Source: Theodoxus fluviatilis (taxonomy: Eukaryota > Mollusca > Gastropoda > Cycloneritida > Neritidae). From it: a stretch of DNA of 57,500 bases. The notes below the pieces were generated by a model that did not search any database, had not been told where the DNA came from, and saw only the letters and a program-made list of their open reading frames with translations. Shown piece after piece: positions 23,781 to 33,265 of this stretch. The stretch covers positions 64,766-122,265 of the forward strand of contig JAWQFJ010000609.1 in assembly GCA_034096865.1 (NCBI GenBank), read 5' to 3'. The first letter of the stretch is position 1. Every line of letters starts with the position of its first letter. The position numbers were made by a program, and so were the translations under genes.

Positions 23781-24730
23781 CTAGTAGACACCAACCAGGC
23801 CCAGTCCTGGTATGCTGCTGGAGGCGTCCACAACAGTGAGTTCAATGCCATTCTGACGACTAAAGCTGATGCAGGTGATCGGAGGCAACTCGGCTCCCAC
23901 ATACACCATGCTGCCAGCATGCGGCCGGTGGCCTTTGGACGGAGCTGGTTTGGCGACGAGCACTGAGAACCCTGGCACACTGTAATGGGCCATGTTGTCT
24001 GTGTCGTCCTGCCAGGTCTCGCTGATGAACAAAACATCAGCCTGCAGCAGGCTTCTCTCACACCGCAAATGTTCGACATGCTTGTGAAGAGACCTGCTGT
24101 TGTGGAAGGCTGCGGTGAAACACCCAGTGCCCAGCTGCTGCAGATCAGGAAGACAGAACTGGAATGGTTGCTGTCGCAACCTCTCCATATCCGTCCTGAC
24201 ATCAGGAGACACCTTGATCTTCTTGGCGTCAAAGTCCAGTAGCCGGAGACCATCGAGGGTTTTAGCTCTGCTCAGTGCGACATACACTAAGTGAGCCCCA
24301 GTGCTGCCCTCAAAGGAAACGGCTACACTCTCCAGTGTGGATCCCTGAGACTTGTGTATTGTGATGGTCGCACAAGCAGCAACAGGAAACTGGCGACGCA
24401 AAATGGAGATGTGTTTGTGCCTGCCAATCACAAACTGCTTGGCCGCTTTGAAGACAGGAGTCCACAGATTGTTGATGTTGTTGGTGAAGAGCTGTCGGTT
24501 TTCATGGCGGGTCTTCTCACCAACAAAATGGTCATCAAATTGAATCCAGATGACAGACACATGGCTAGGGTCTTCATTGCCCCTGTGTCCCACCTGTCTC
24601 AGTGTACCAGGAGCACCATTCGTCAGGCCATCTGCAATGTCCACATTGTGCACCAGCATGATTCTAGAGTCCACCTTGAGAAGCAGCTGCGATGCCAGGG
24701 ACTGTGTCTGGGTCAATTCCAGACCACGCA
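23781..24730 (-). pseudogene. Helentron helicase C-terminal part and start of endonuclease
   Basis: Helicase motifs V and VI appear as TIHKSQGSTLESV and VYVALSRAKTLDGL. After a linker, an AP-endonuclease-like (EEP superfamily) domain begins with FHNSRSLHKHVEHL and LFISETW, the glutamate-containing motif. A frameshift at about 23781 produces an early stop after GLGLVGVY. Confidence 0.85.
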
Positions 24731-25744
24731 CAGGGGCGGATCTGGTTTTTGAAAGGGGGGGGTGCAAAGTTCTTTTTTGTTTTGTTTTGTATCTTATCAG
24801 CGAAGGCGCGAAGCGCCGAACCGACGGCGCAAAGCGCCGAGCATGCTAGGGGGGTCCGGAGGCATGCCCCCCCGGAATTTTTTTATAAAAAGGAAGCAAA
24901 ATGGTGCAATCTGGTGCAATCTGAGCGTGTAAAGTGCTATTTTCAGGCGATACATTTTGCCACTGATGTGGTGGGGGGTGGAGATAGGACCAACTGTCTC
25001 TCTCTTGGGAAGCACATGCTCGAAAATGTACAGTGCTAAATAAGTTCGATGTTAATAATAAAGAATCACAATTCACAAAAACAACATGAGGAAAAAGTCT
25101 TTGCAACAAGATCATACCTCGAATTTAATAATCTTTATATGGGGGGGGGGGGGGGGGTGCAATTACATTTAATTTTACTAGTGCATTCCTATATTTATCA
25201 GCATCTCTCTCTCTCTGCACCCACCCACCCCTTTTTATTTTGGCTGGGGGGGGGGGGGGGTGCAATTACATCACTATATTTATCAACATATTTCTCTTTC
25301 CATTTTTTTATTTATGTATTATCATTGTTTATGTATTTTATTTCTTTAATTTATTTAGTTAGTTTTTTGGCTGGGGGTGGAATTACATTTACATTACTAT
25401 ATTTATCAGCATCTCTTTCTCTTTTTTGTTCTGCCGAGGGAGAGGGGGGGGGTGCAATTACATTTACATTACTATATTTATCAGCTTCTCTCTTCTTCTT
25501 TTTTTAAGCCGAGGAGGGGGGGGGGGTGCAATTATATTTACATTCCAATATTTATCAACATCTCTTTCCCTGAGTCTCTCTCTCATTTTTTTGTCTTTTT
25601 GCTTGGGGGGGGGGGGGGGGGTGCAATTACATTTACATTACTACATTATCAACATATCTCTTTTTTATCTTTCTTTTTTTTTTTTTTGGTCCCGCTGGGG
25701 GGGGTGCAATTGCACCCATTGCACCCCCCCCAGATCCGCCCCTG
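24731..25744. mobile_element. hAT-like element with poly-G repeats, 5-bp target duplication
   Basis: Ends are CAGGGGCGGATCTGG and CCAGATCCGCCCCTG. ACGCA flanks at 24726-24730 and 25745-25749. Removing the insert and one ACGCA restores the helicase frame (LLQKVR joins GLELTQ). No transposase. The terminal sequence resembles hAT ends. A 5-bp duplication departs from the usual 8 bp but occurs in some hAT groups. Confidence 0.82.
25139..25716. repeat. G-tract minisatellite (7 units of about 75-125 bp)
   Basis: Each unit is a G run of 5 to 18, then TGCAATTACATTTACATTAC-like sequence, TATTTATCAGCAT, and a pyrimidine stretch. Starts lie near 25141, 25246, 25371, 25444, 25517, 25604 and 25696. The G runs could form quadruplexes. 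Confidence 0.9.
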
Positions 25745-26369
25745 ACGCACCTTCTGTAGCAACTCTTTCTTCAGCGGCGCACACACCTCACCCATCACAG
25801 TGTCTGTGGCGGTGATGGTGATGGCAGCTGTCTGCAGGGACTCCAACTGCTTGGCATTGTGAGTTTCCACAAATTTGCGTTTGCAGTACAGATGAAGAAC
25901 TGGGCTGTGGTTTTGTTCTCCATTATTAGCTGAAGCAGAGTCAGCAGTGTTGGCTGGTGGTCTGCTGATTCTTGACTTGATGACCCGCACATCCTCCTCA
26001 GTGTGGCGGCCTTCTCGCACCCTATTGAGCAACTGAGCAAATTGGCAGTCCTCTTTCTGCCGCATGATGTCTGTCAGCTCCAACATGGTGAAGTACTCCT
26101 GCCACAGTCTGAGTGCCAACCCTTCGTAGACAGTGTTAGATGACAGAAATACCCACTTGTCCATCACTGGTTGCAGTTGGAACAGGTCACCAACAGCAAG
26201 GACGCTGACACCACCGAAAATCCATTTGCTGCAGTCTTTGGTGTATGAAGTTAAACATGTTTGACCCAACCATTGATATCTCATCAATGATCAGGACAGA
26301 CAGTCCTGAAAAAGACCTTTGCAGAGTGTTCAGGCGGCTGGGGTCAAGACTCTTGTATAGTCTTTCAGT
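25745..26369 (-). pseudogene. Helentron helicase, middle part
   Basis: Contains motif II (Walker B) VLIIDEISMVGS at about 26280-26315 and motif III-like GGVSVLAVGDLFQLQP. A frameshift of one base near 26230 separates them. It then reads to LLQKVR, where the hAT-like element interrupts at 25745. At 26369 the Gypsy element separates it from the previous block. Confidence 0.85.
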
Positions 26370-26556
26370 TGTAGAAGATTGCACTCCGTGAATTTGTGTT
26401 TCTTTGCTTGTGTGAGGAGATCATAACTCACAACCGGAATAGAATGACGTCATCAATGATGTAATGAGGAGAAGAATAGAAAGAAGGCTAAAACGAAGCC
26501 GACAACATGTCTGTTGTTTGAAGCTTGATTGGACACAAGGCTGAAACACGTCTACA
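26370..26556 (+). repeat. Gypsy 5' LTR (187 bp)
   Basis: Starts TGTAGAAGATTG and ends GAAACACGTCTACA, giving the expected TG...CA with inverted ends TGTAGA/TCTACA. Its last 52 bp (26505-26556) recur at 40057-40108. Confidence 0.85.
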
Positions 26557-26569
26557 TGGTGTCAGAGAC
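26557..26569 (+). other. Gypsy primer-binding site (tRNA-Leu type)
   Basis: TGGTGTCAGAGAC follows the LTR directly. TGGTGTCAG is a common animal Gypsy primer-binding sequence. The element at 26570 duplicated the last nine bases. Confidence 0.6.
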
Positions 26570-26717
26570 CATTCCGTAAACCCGAGTCAGTAGTATTGAC
26601 TCTGGCACAGTTCGCAATGTATGCGTAATAGGCTTGACCCTTGGCATTACAGCCTTGCGCCAAAAATAGTTCGTTCTGATACTATTTTTCTCTCCACTTT
26701 TTACAGAAATCATTCAG

Positions 26718-26951
26718 GGCCCGTATTCACAACGGCGATTTATCTTTTTAACACTCGATTTATCCCCTAGCCCCGCGTTATCTTGATCGGTTAGATAAGG
26801 TACGCTCGTCAGAGGATCCTAGGTTGCGCTTTGCTATATATACTGGTTTCCAGCCAAGGGAGAGCGGAACAGGCAGTTGGAATCGTCTGAGTTTAGAGAT
26901 AAATCGGAGTTAAAATAAATCGCCGATAAATCGCCGTTGTGAATACGGGCC
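26718..26951. mobile_element. Harbinger-like MITE, 234 bp, CAG target duplication
   Basis: Perfect inverted ends begin GGCCCGTATTCACAACGGCG. CAG flanks at 26715-26717 and 26952-26954. The related 414-bp copy at 21723 has the empty site (CATTCAGATGTC near 21864), which proves insertion and duplication. Confidence 0.9.
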
Positions 26952-28458
26952 CAGATGTCAAAACTTGTTTCCATTTCAACACAAACATTTTATTGTATCG
27001 AATAAACGCTTGTTTGTTGTCTCAACAAGAGTAAGTTAAGAGTTTTGTGCGAAATAGTCTTAGAACTACTTTAACGGCGTATGTCAGGGAGCACATCGGC
27101 TATCCCACAAGCCTCTCGTGTGACCTCCGTTTGCATAAATTGGCCGAAAACCTTCCATCACGTGATGTGAACTGTGCTAGAGCAAAGACCCTATACAATA
27201 AGATGATTCGTCCGGTCACTTCCGGCGAAATTAGGGTCACACGCGCCACCAAGCGGTAGTCGTGATTAGCCGGTCAAAAATGTCGACCACGAAGAAGAAA
27301 TCAAGGAGGTGACCATTGCAGTGCGAATAACTGTGTTAACTCGCGCTATGCGTGTCCACATAAGTCGTTTTTTCGTTTTCCGCGGAAAAATAAAGAGAGG
27401 TAAGTAATGATTATATAAATGTGTTTTGAGCTAAGCGCAATAAAATACAGAACTTGAAGTGTAATCTAAATCTGCTGAACTGGTGGAGGAAGCTTGTGGC
27501 TTTTGCTTTTGTAGGTGTGCCGATATTTGTTTTCGAAAATCTGCTGATTTAGTCACGTCAGCACCTCAGTCTTATTCAGCAGTCTTGATAATGAATGATT
27601 CACGTTAGATGATAAATGTCGCCTTGAGGCTTGATCACAATCAAAGACCCTCTACAATAAGATGGTTCATCCGGCACTCGGCCTATATAAAACATGATGA
27701 CGGAGCCGACCGTGGCGCCCCAAGCGGAAACGGTGTCCCTCGAGTCAAGGAAGACAACTTCCACATACCGCGTCAGCATAACAATTTACAGTGGATCGTG
27801 GAATCCTCTTATTGTGAACTTCAATTGAGGGACAGGAAAAATTTTTCACACTAAGCGGAATGTCACATTAAGAGGGTTGATTTCAGTCATACAATGAACT
27901 GAAGGGAAATTAAAAGGTTGTGGCTATTTCAGACACTGACTATAGAGCGAGCGCACTGCTTAATATTACATTACTCGTTCGTCGTACCTCGAGCTTTTTC
28001 TGAACTCATCTTGGACAATTTTTATGCGAGATTTTAAATCAGACAAACATGAAAACCTTACTCCAACTAACTTTCAAAGAAGCCATTCCCGAATAATGAG
28101 GAAGTAAACACAGTATCTGTAGGCCTACTTTTGCTGGCCGAGCCGCTCGATGCGATAGTAGCAAGATAGAAGGATTTACTGAGTACGGTCATGGCTCATG
28201 CCGTGTAATTTTATGTTTATTACTATAGAACTGCATAGATCTACTGTAGTAGGGAAACACAAACAGATATTGTAAGCCAAAAAATGCAGATTTCATGATT
28301 TCCGTATTGCTTGCGGTGAAAATAACTTGCCGTGTAAACAGCCTGCATGGTCACTAGATACACATTCACGTGCAAATAGCCTGGGCACTAGATACACGGT
28401 CACGTGCAAATAGACAACCAAATTAAAAACTGTTCACAATAACAGGAAAACCACAATA

Positions 28459-29290
28459 CAGTACAACCCCTGAAATGCGACCCCCTTGTTTACGACTACC
28501 CCTCTTTAAAGACCAGAATTTTTCTGACGGGTTGTTTTCCTTATTTACTTGCCTTCTCATTTACGACTCCCCCTCTAACGCGGTTTACGACCGAACTTTA
28601 AAGGCTTTTTACGACTTTTCAACAAAAATGTCCAAATTACGACCGAGAGATCGCACTCTTTTTAATCATTGAAATAAATCCGCTGAACGTTTGGATACAC
28701 GTAGTCAGCATTTTCATGGAGCAGCAGACGACGTCGATTAGTCAAATCGCGCGAGAACGAGAAAGCGCGCGCAATGAGAAAATCATGGCAGAGAAAGCAG
28801 GTCGTTCATCATTGCTCGGAAAAAGAAAACGTACTCCTTTGACTCTAGAGCAAAGAGTTGATGTTGTGAAAAGAAGCAATTCGGGAGAAAGTGCTATTTC
28901 GATTGCTAATCTCTCATTATCCATTTTTTAGTTTTTTTTAGGTGGTGGTTTCTTCATGTGGTTTCCTTTAATTTGTTTAATTTGCAGAGTTGTATGTGTG
29001 TTCACTTTCTGTGAAAATGCCCGTGTGGCGTTATGTTGATGTGCTATGTATATATTTATTCATTTATTAATGTGTAGTCATGAACTGAACAATTTTGGGT
29101 GAAGTTATTGGCTTGATTGATTATGACCATTAAATGTCTATATTTTGCAAAGACTAAAGAGTTGGGTCATTGCAGTTTGAAACTTATTGAATGGCATTTG
29201 TTGTGAACACTCACCCCTCTTATAAGACCCCCCTCTTTTAAGACCGGTTTTCACAGGTTTTTTGGAAGTCGTAAAAGAGGGGTTGTACTG
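28459..29290 (+). mobile_element. pogo/Tigger element, 832 bp, TA target duplication
   Basis: Inverted ends CAGTACAACCCCT, TA at 28457-28458 and 29291-29292. The matching position in the opposite arm (near 32590) lacks it. It carries a transposase remnant at 28716-28931. Confidence 0.85.
28716..28931 (+). pseudogene. CENP-B-type helix-turn-helix fragment of a Tigger transposase
   Basis: 71 codons with KRKRTPLTLEQRVDVVKRSN and GESAISIA, the N-terminal DNA-binding domain shared by pogo/Tigger transposases and CENP-B. It stops before the second helix set, and the DDE catalytic domain is absent. Confidence 0.7.
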
Positions 29291-29526
29291 TAACAGAGTT
29301 CACTATATGTGGACTCCACTGTATCAACAAATTTAATAGAAAACTACATAACTAGTTTTCAACTTCAATAAAAACCGCTGGCGCTGAACCTCCAGGTTTT
29401 GGCATTTAAAAAAAGATCGGGTTCGAACCCGCAACCTCTCGAGAAAAGAGGGGGAAAACACACACACACACATAAAAACACAAAAAACCACAACCTCTCA
29501 AAAAAAGAGAAGAAAAAAAAAGTTTC

Positions 29527-29592
29527 AGCGCAGAATCAAACCTGGTCATGCATGACCAAGAGTCGAACGCTCTACCAGCTGAGCCATTAGAG
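29527..29592 (-). repeat. tRNA-like sequence (SINE head or tRNA pseudogene)
   Basis: On the minus strand TGGCTCAGCTGGTAGAGC is a good A-box region, and AGGTTTGATTCT is a weak B box at tRNA spacing. A palindromic B-box-like GGGTTCGAACCC lies near 29418. The acceptor stem does not pair, so it is unlikely to be a working tRNA gene. Confidence 0.5.
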
Positions 29593-29925
29593 AATTGCTA
29601 TGACAGAGTGTTTGTAAAGCATGTAAATCCACTTCTAAGCTATCGGCCCAGGAACAATCAACCATATATTTTAAACATGATGGATAGGTTCAGGAAGCTC
29701 CTATTATGACATGTTTTGCTTTCCTTTGGCATGTCATAGACGCTGAATTAACACTCACACAGTCACACAGAGGAGGAAGTGTATTATAGATGTTCAACCC
29801 AGACATGTGCATTCGTACTCATTCAGTGATTCACGCACACACCGTGTGTGGTTACCGTGGTTACGTTGTGTTTTCTTCGCATAGACACTGATCTATATCT
29901 AAATACGTGGAGTAGATAGAAAAAA

Positions 29926-30126
29926 ATGGCTAGCAAGAAAAAAGAGAGAAAGGCAAGGGCAAAAAACTTCAGTGAAACCGAAATGAGTGTGTTGGTCCTG
30001 AAATGCGCCGCTTACATAAAATCTAAGCGCAAGAAGGACTTGCAGGACGGGCGTGAGGCTGGTGTTGAGGAAGAATGTGAAGTAGACGTGCTTGCGAACG
30101 TGGAAGAATGTGGAGGTGGTTTGTAA
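29926..30126 (+). pseudogene. Harbinger Myb/SANT-like protein fragment
   Basis: 66 codons starting MASKKKERKARAKNFSETEM, the N-terminus of the Myb-like accessory protein that PIF/Harbinger elements encode beside the nuclease. It lacks most of the trihelix and has a stop. A sister copy lies on the minus strand at 44170-44226. Confidence 0.6.
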
Positions 30127-30248
30127 CTTTGTTTATGTAGCAAAGAACGTGTATGATTACTTGTGTTTGTGAGTGTAGATTGTCTATGAAAGAATGTGTA
30201 GAGTTAACAGTGCAAAATGCGTGATAGCGTCATAAGTGCCTGACGACG

Positions 30249-30467
30249 TCATTCTTTCGGTTGCTGTGCCTTTGAATAATTCTGGGTTCGACTGATTTCT
30301 TTATGGATCTCATCGGTGATGGCCAAGATTTCCTTTCGATGGAATCGAAACTTTCTGAACACCTCTTCATCATTAAATACTTCTAACGGGTGCCTTCGGT
30401 CTCGGAATACTCGGTTTTTCCTTAACAGATTGTCATGAATTCGTTTCTTAAGCACAATCGCTGCCAT
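30249..30467 (-). pseudogene. HARBI1-like transposase N-terminal fragment
   Basis: 72 codons with RKFRFHRKEILAITDEI, matching the start of Harbinger DDE nucleases (HARBI1-like). The catalytic domain is missing. It faces the Myb-like fragment, and Harbinger terminal sequence (GATAAATCGCCGTCGTGAAT) ends at 30663. Confidence 0.65.
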
Positions 30468-30663
30468 CTTGCCTCTCTCGATAACCCCGGTTTATCTATT
30501 TATCTTGCCGACTTCGGGAGAATAGTTTAACACTCTGCTTTGACGCGAGTTTAGGGCTAAATCGCCGTCATGAATAGGAGAATTTAAACCGAAGTCAAGA
30601 TAAATCGGGGATAGGAGATAAATCGAGTGTTAAAAAGATAAATCGCCGTCGTGAATAGGGGCC

Positions 30664-30765
30664 AAGAACAATAAAAATACAGCCAGAGAACTACCAGAAT
30701 CGGCGATAGGCCCTGGACGCCTAAGCAAGCCGAAGAATTCTATTCTATTCTATTCTATTCACCCT
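30664..30765 (+). repeat. LINE 3' end with (TATTC)n tail
   Basis: AAAAATACAGCCAGAGAACT and ATCGGCGATAGGCCCTGGAC, then (TATTC)n. The same sequence lies inverted at 45297-45395, where it forms the 3' end of a longer LINE fragment. Confidence 0.7.
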
Positions 30766-31060
30766 CCTTCAAAAATCTCCTCGCAAATGACGTCACATTA
30801 TTCGACGTCAAATGATAACGTCACAGATTTTGCAAAATGGAGTCTGTTGAATCGTTTTCATTGAAACACCAAAATGTAAAAAAGTCACTTTCTTTTCAAA
30901 CCTCGATTCTGAAAATTTGATAATATTGAATGGGACCTAACTTCCAGTCAGTGTGCAAAATCTCAAGGAAATCCGTCCAGTAGTTTTTGAGATATAGGCC
31001 GTGGAGTCGGCACAGACAGACACACACACAGACAGACTAATAAAGTCTGTAGGACCTCCA
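30766..31060. other. Part of the composite insertion, nothing specific
   Basis: Unique-looking sequence with TGACGTCA-like phrases. No open frame or RNA gene. Confidence 0.4.
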
Positions 31061-33265
31061 GTAAACCTGGAGGGATAAAGTCTGTAGGACCTCCAGTAAA
31101 CCTGGAGGGATAATGCTCATCTCCACAAAGCGAGTTGCCATGTGTCAACTGTCATGTTTGTAAAACCTACGTGCTTGCGTTTTATTATGCTAGCTTTCCG
31201 GCATAGTGTTTGTAAGTTTTGTTTATCTTTATGACCTTTTTTTTCATTCCTGCTATGATCGGTTGCGTTTATTCATTGCGATGAAATGTTTTGGCCACTA
31301 TTATTCACTATAATAAATTCCACATGCATCATTAATTTAATACTCATCAACATTTTCGCAAACAAAAATTGTATGAATTCAGTTGCCAAAACTCTTCAAC
31401 TCTGATTCAGAATCACTCAATTGTGATCAAGCCTCAAGGCGATATTTATCATCTAACGTGAATCATTCATTATCAAGACTGCTGAATAAGACTGAGGTGC
31501 TGACGTGACTAAATCAGCAGATTTTCGAAAACAAATATCGGCACACCTACAAAAGCAAAAGCCACAAGCTTCCTCCACCAGTTCAGCAGATTTAGATTAC
31601 ACTTCAAGTTCTGTATTTTATTGCGCTTAGCTCAAAACACATTTATATAATCATTACTTACCTCTCTTTATTTTTCCACGGAAAACGAAAAAACGACTTC
31701 TGTGGACACGGATACCGCGAGTTAACACAGTTATTCGCACTGCAATGGTCACCTCCTTGATTTCTTCTTCGTGGTCGACATTTTTGACCGGCTAATCACG
31801 ACTACGACTTCTGTGGACACGCATAGATGAGTTCAGAAAAAGCTCGAGGTACGACGAACGAGTAATGTAATATTAAGCAGTGCGCTCGCTCTATAGTCAG
31901 TGTCTGAAATAGCCACAACCTTTTAATTTCCCTTCAGTTCATTGTATGACTGAAATCAACCCTCTTAATGTGACATTCCGCTTAGTGTGAAATTTTTTTC
32001 CTGTCCCTCAATTGAAGTTCACAATAAGAGGATTCCACGATCCACTGTAAATTGTTATGCTGACGCGGTATGTGGAAGTTGTCTTCCTTGACTCGAGGGA
32101 CACCATTTCCGCTTGGTGGCGCGCGTGTGACCCTAATTTCTCCGGAAGTGACCGGATGAACCATCTTATTGTAGAGGGTCTTTGTCACAATTGAGTGATT
32201 CTGAATCAGAGTTGAAGAGTTTTGGCAACTGAATTCATACAATTTTTGTTTGCGAAAATGTTGATGAGTATTAAATTAATGATGCATGTGGAATTTATTA
32301 TATTTATAGTGAATAATAGTGGCCAAAACATTTCATCGCAATGAATAAACGCAACCGATCATAGCAGGAATGAAAAAAAAGGTCATAAAGATAAACAAAA
32401 CTTACAAACACTATGCCGGAAAGCTAGCATAATAAAATGCAAGCACGTAGGTTTTACAAACCTGACAGTTGACACATGGCAACTCGCTTTGTGGAGATGA
32501 GCATTATTGAAGTTGAAAACTAGTTATGTAGTTTTCTATTAAATTTGTTGATACAGTGGAGTCCACTTATAGTGAACTCTGTTAATTTATTGTGGTTTTC
32601 CTGTTATTGTGAACAGTTTTTAATTTGGTTGTCTATTTGCACGTGACCGTGTATCTAGTGCCCAGGCTATTTGCACGTGACCGTATATCAAGTGACCATG
32701 CAGGCTGTTTACACGGCAAGTTATTTTCACCGCAAGCAATACGGAAATCATGAAATCTGCATTTTTTTTGCTTACAATATCTGTTTGTGTTTCCCTACTA
32801 CAGTAGATCTATGCAGTTCTATAGTAATAAACATAAAATTACACGGCATGAGCCATGACCGTACTCAGTAAATCCTTCTATCTCGCTACTATCGCAGCGA
32901 GCGGCTCGGCCAGCAAAAGTAGGCCTACAGATACTGTGTTTACAGACAGAAGGATTTTTCTTCACCAGCCTTTGTTTAGTTATCGATATTTAATTAAAAA
33001 TCTTGCAATATAATAATATAATATAAAAGTGATTAATTCTTATTACGATTTCTGTTGTAGGTATGTGGAAGATTGTCTTCCTTGACTCGAGCGTCACGAT
33101 TTCCGCTTGGGGCGTCTCGGTCGAAAGCTATTTATAGTTCTCGGCTCCGTCATCATGTTTTATATAGGCCGAGTGCCTAACGAATCGTCTTATTGTATAG
33201 GGTCTTTGGCTAGAGATACTTTTGCCGGTAGGCGAAATCTCTAGTTTACTAGAATGGTCAGAGAC

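Larger units (their letters stand above)
29371..31109. mobile_element. Composite insertion with CCTCCAGG-type ends
   Basis: Inserted in the left arm of the foldback element. The opposite arm preserves the empty site (CTTCAATAATGC near 32505). ATA is duplicated at 29368-29370 and 31110-31112. Ends contain AACCTCCAGGTTT and, inverted, CCTCCAGGTTTACTGG, doubled at the right end. It contains tRNA-like pieces, Harbinger debris and a LINE tail. Family unknown. Confidence 0.55.
27642..32184. mobile_element. CAAAGACCC foldback element II, nested in element I
   Basis: Ends CAAAGACCCTCTACAATAAG, flanked by TCACAAT at 27635-27641 and 32185-32191. An uninterrupted version of the surrounding sequence (TTGTGATCAAGCCTC) at about 31425 serves as empty site. 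It is the same family inserted into itself. The interior also contains further partial copies in mixed orientation. Confidence 0.65.
27183..33208. mobile_element. CAAAGACCC foldback element I, 7-bp target duplication
   Basis: Ends CAAAGACCCTATACAATAAG in inverted orientation, flanked by GCTAGAG at 27176-27182 and 33209-33215. The empty site is GGGCTAGAGATAC at about 22088 in the 414-bp copy. Long imperfect inverted arms extend inwards on both sides (for example 28110-28456 against 32590-32945). No transposase. Confidence 0.75.
26570..33256. mobile_element. CATTCT family element, 6.7-kb form enlarged by nested insertions
   Basis: Starts CATTCCGTAAACCCGAGTC and ends CTCTAGTTTACTAGAATG, flanked by GTCAGAGAC at 26561-26569 and 33257-33265. 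Without its nested inserts it equals the 414-bp form at 21723 (shared from the AACCCGAGTCAG start to GTGATGT, then GATACTTTYGCCGGTAGGCG). It separates the Gypsy primer-binding site from the gag start codon. Confidence 0.88.
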
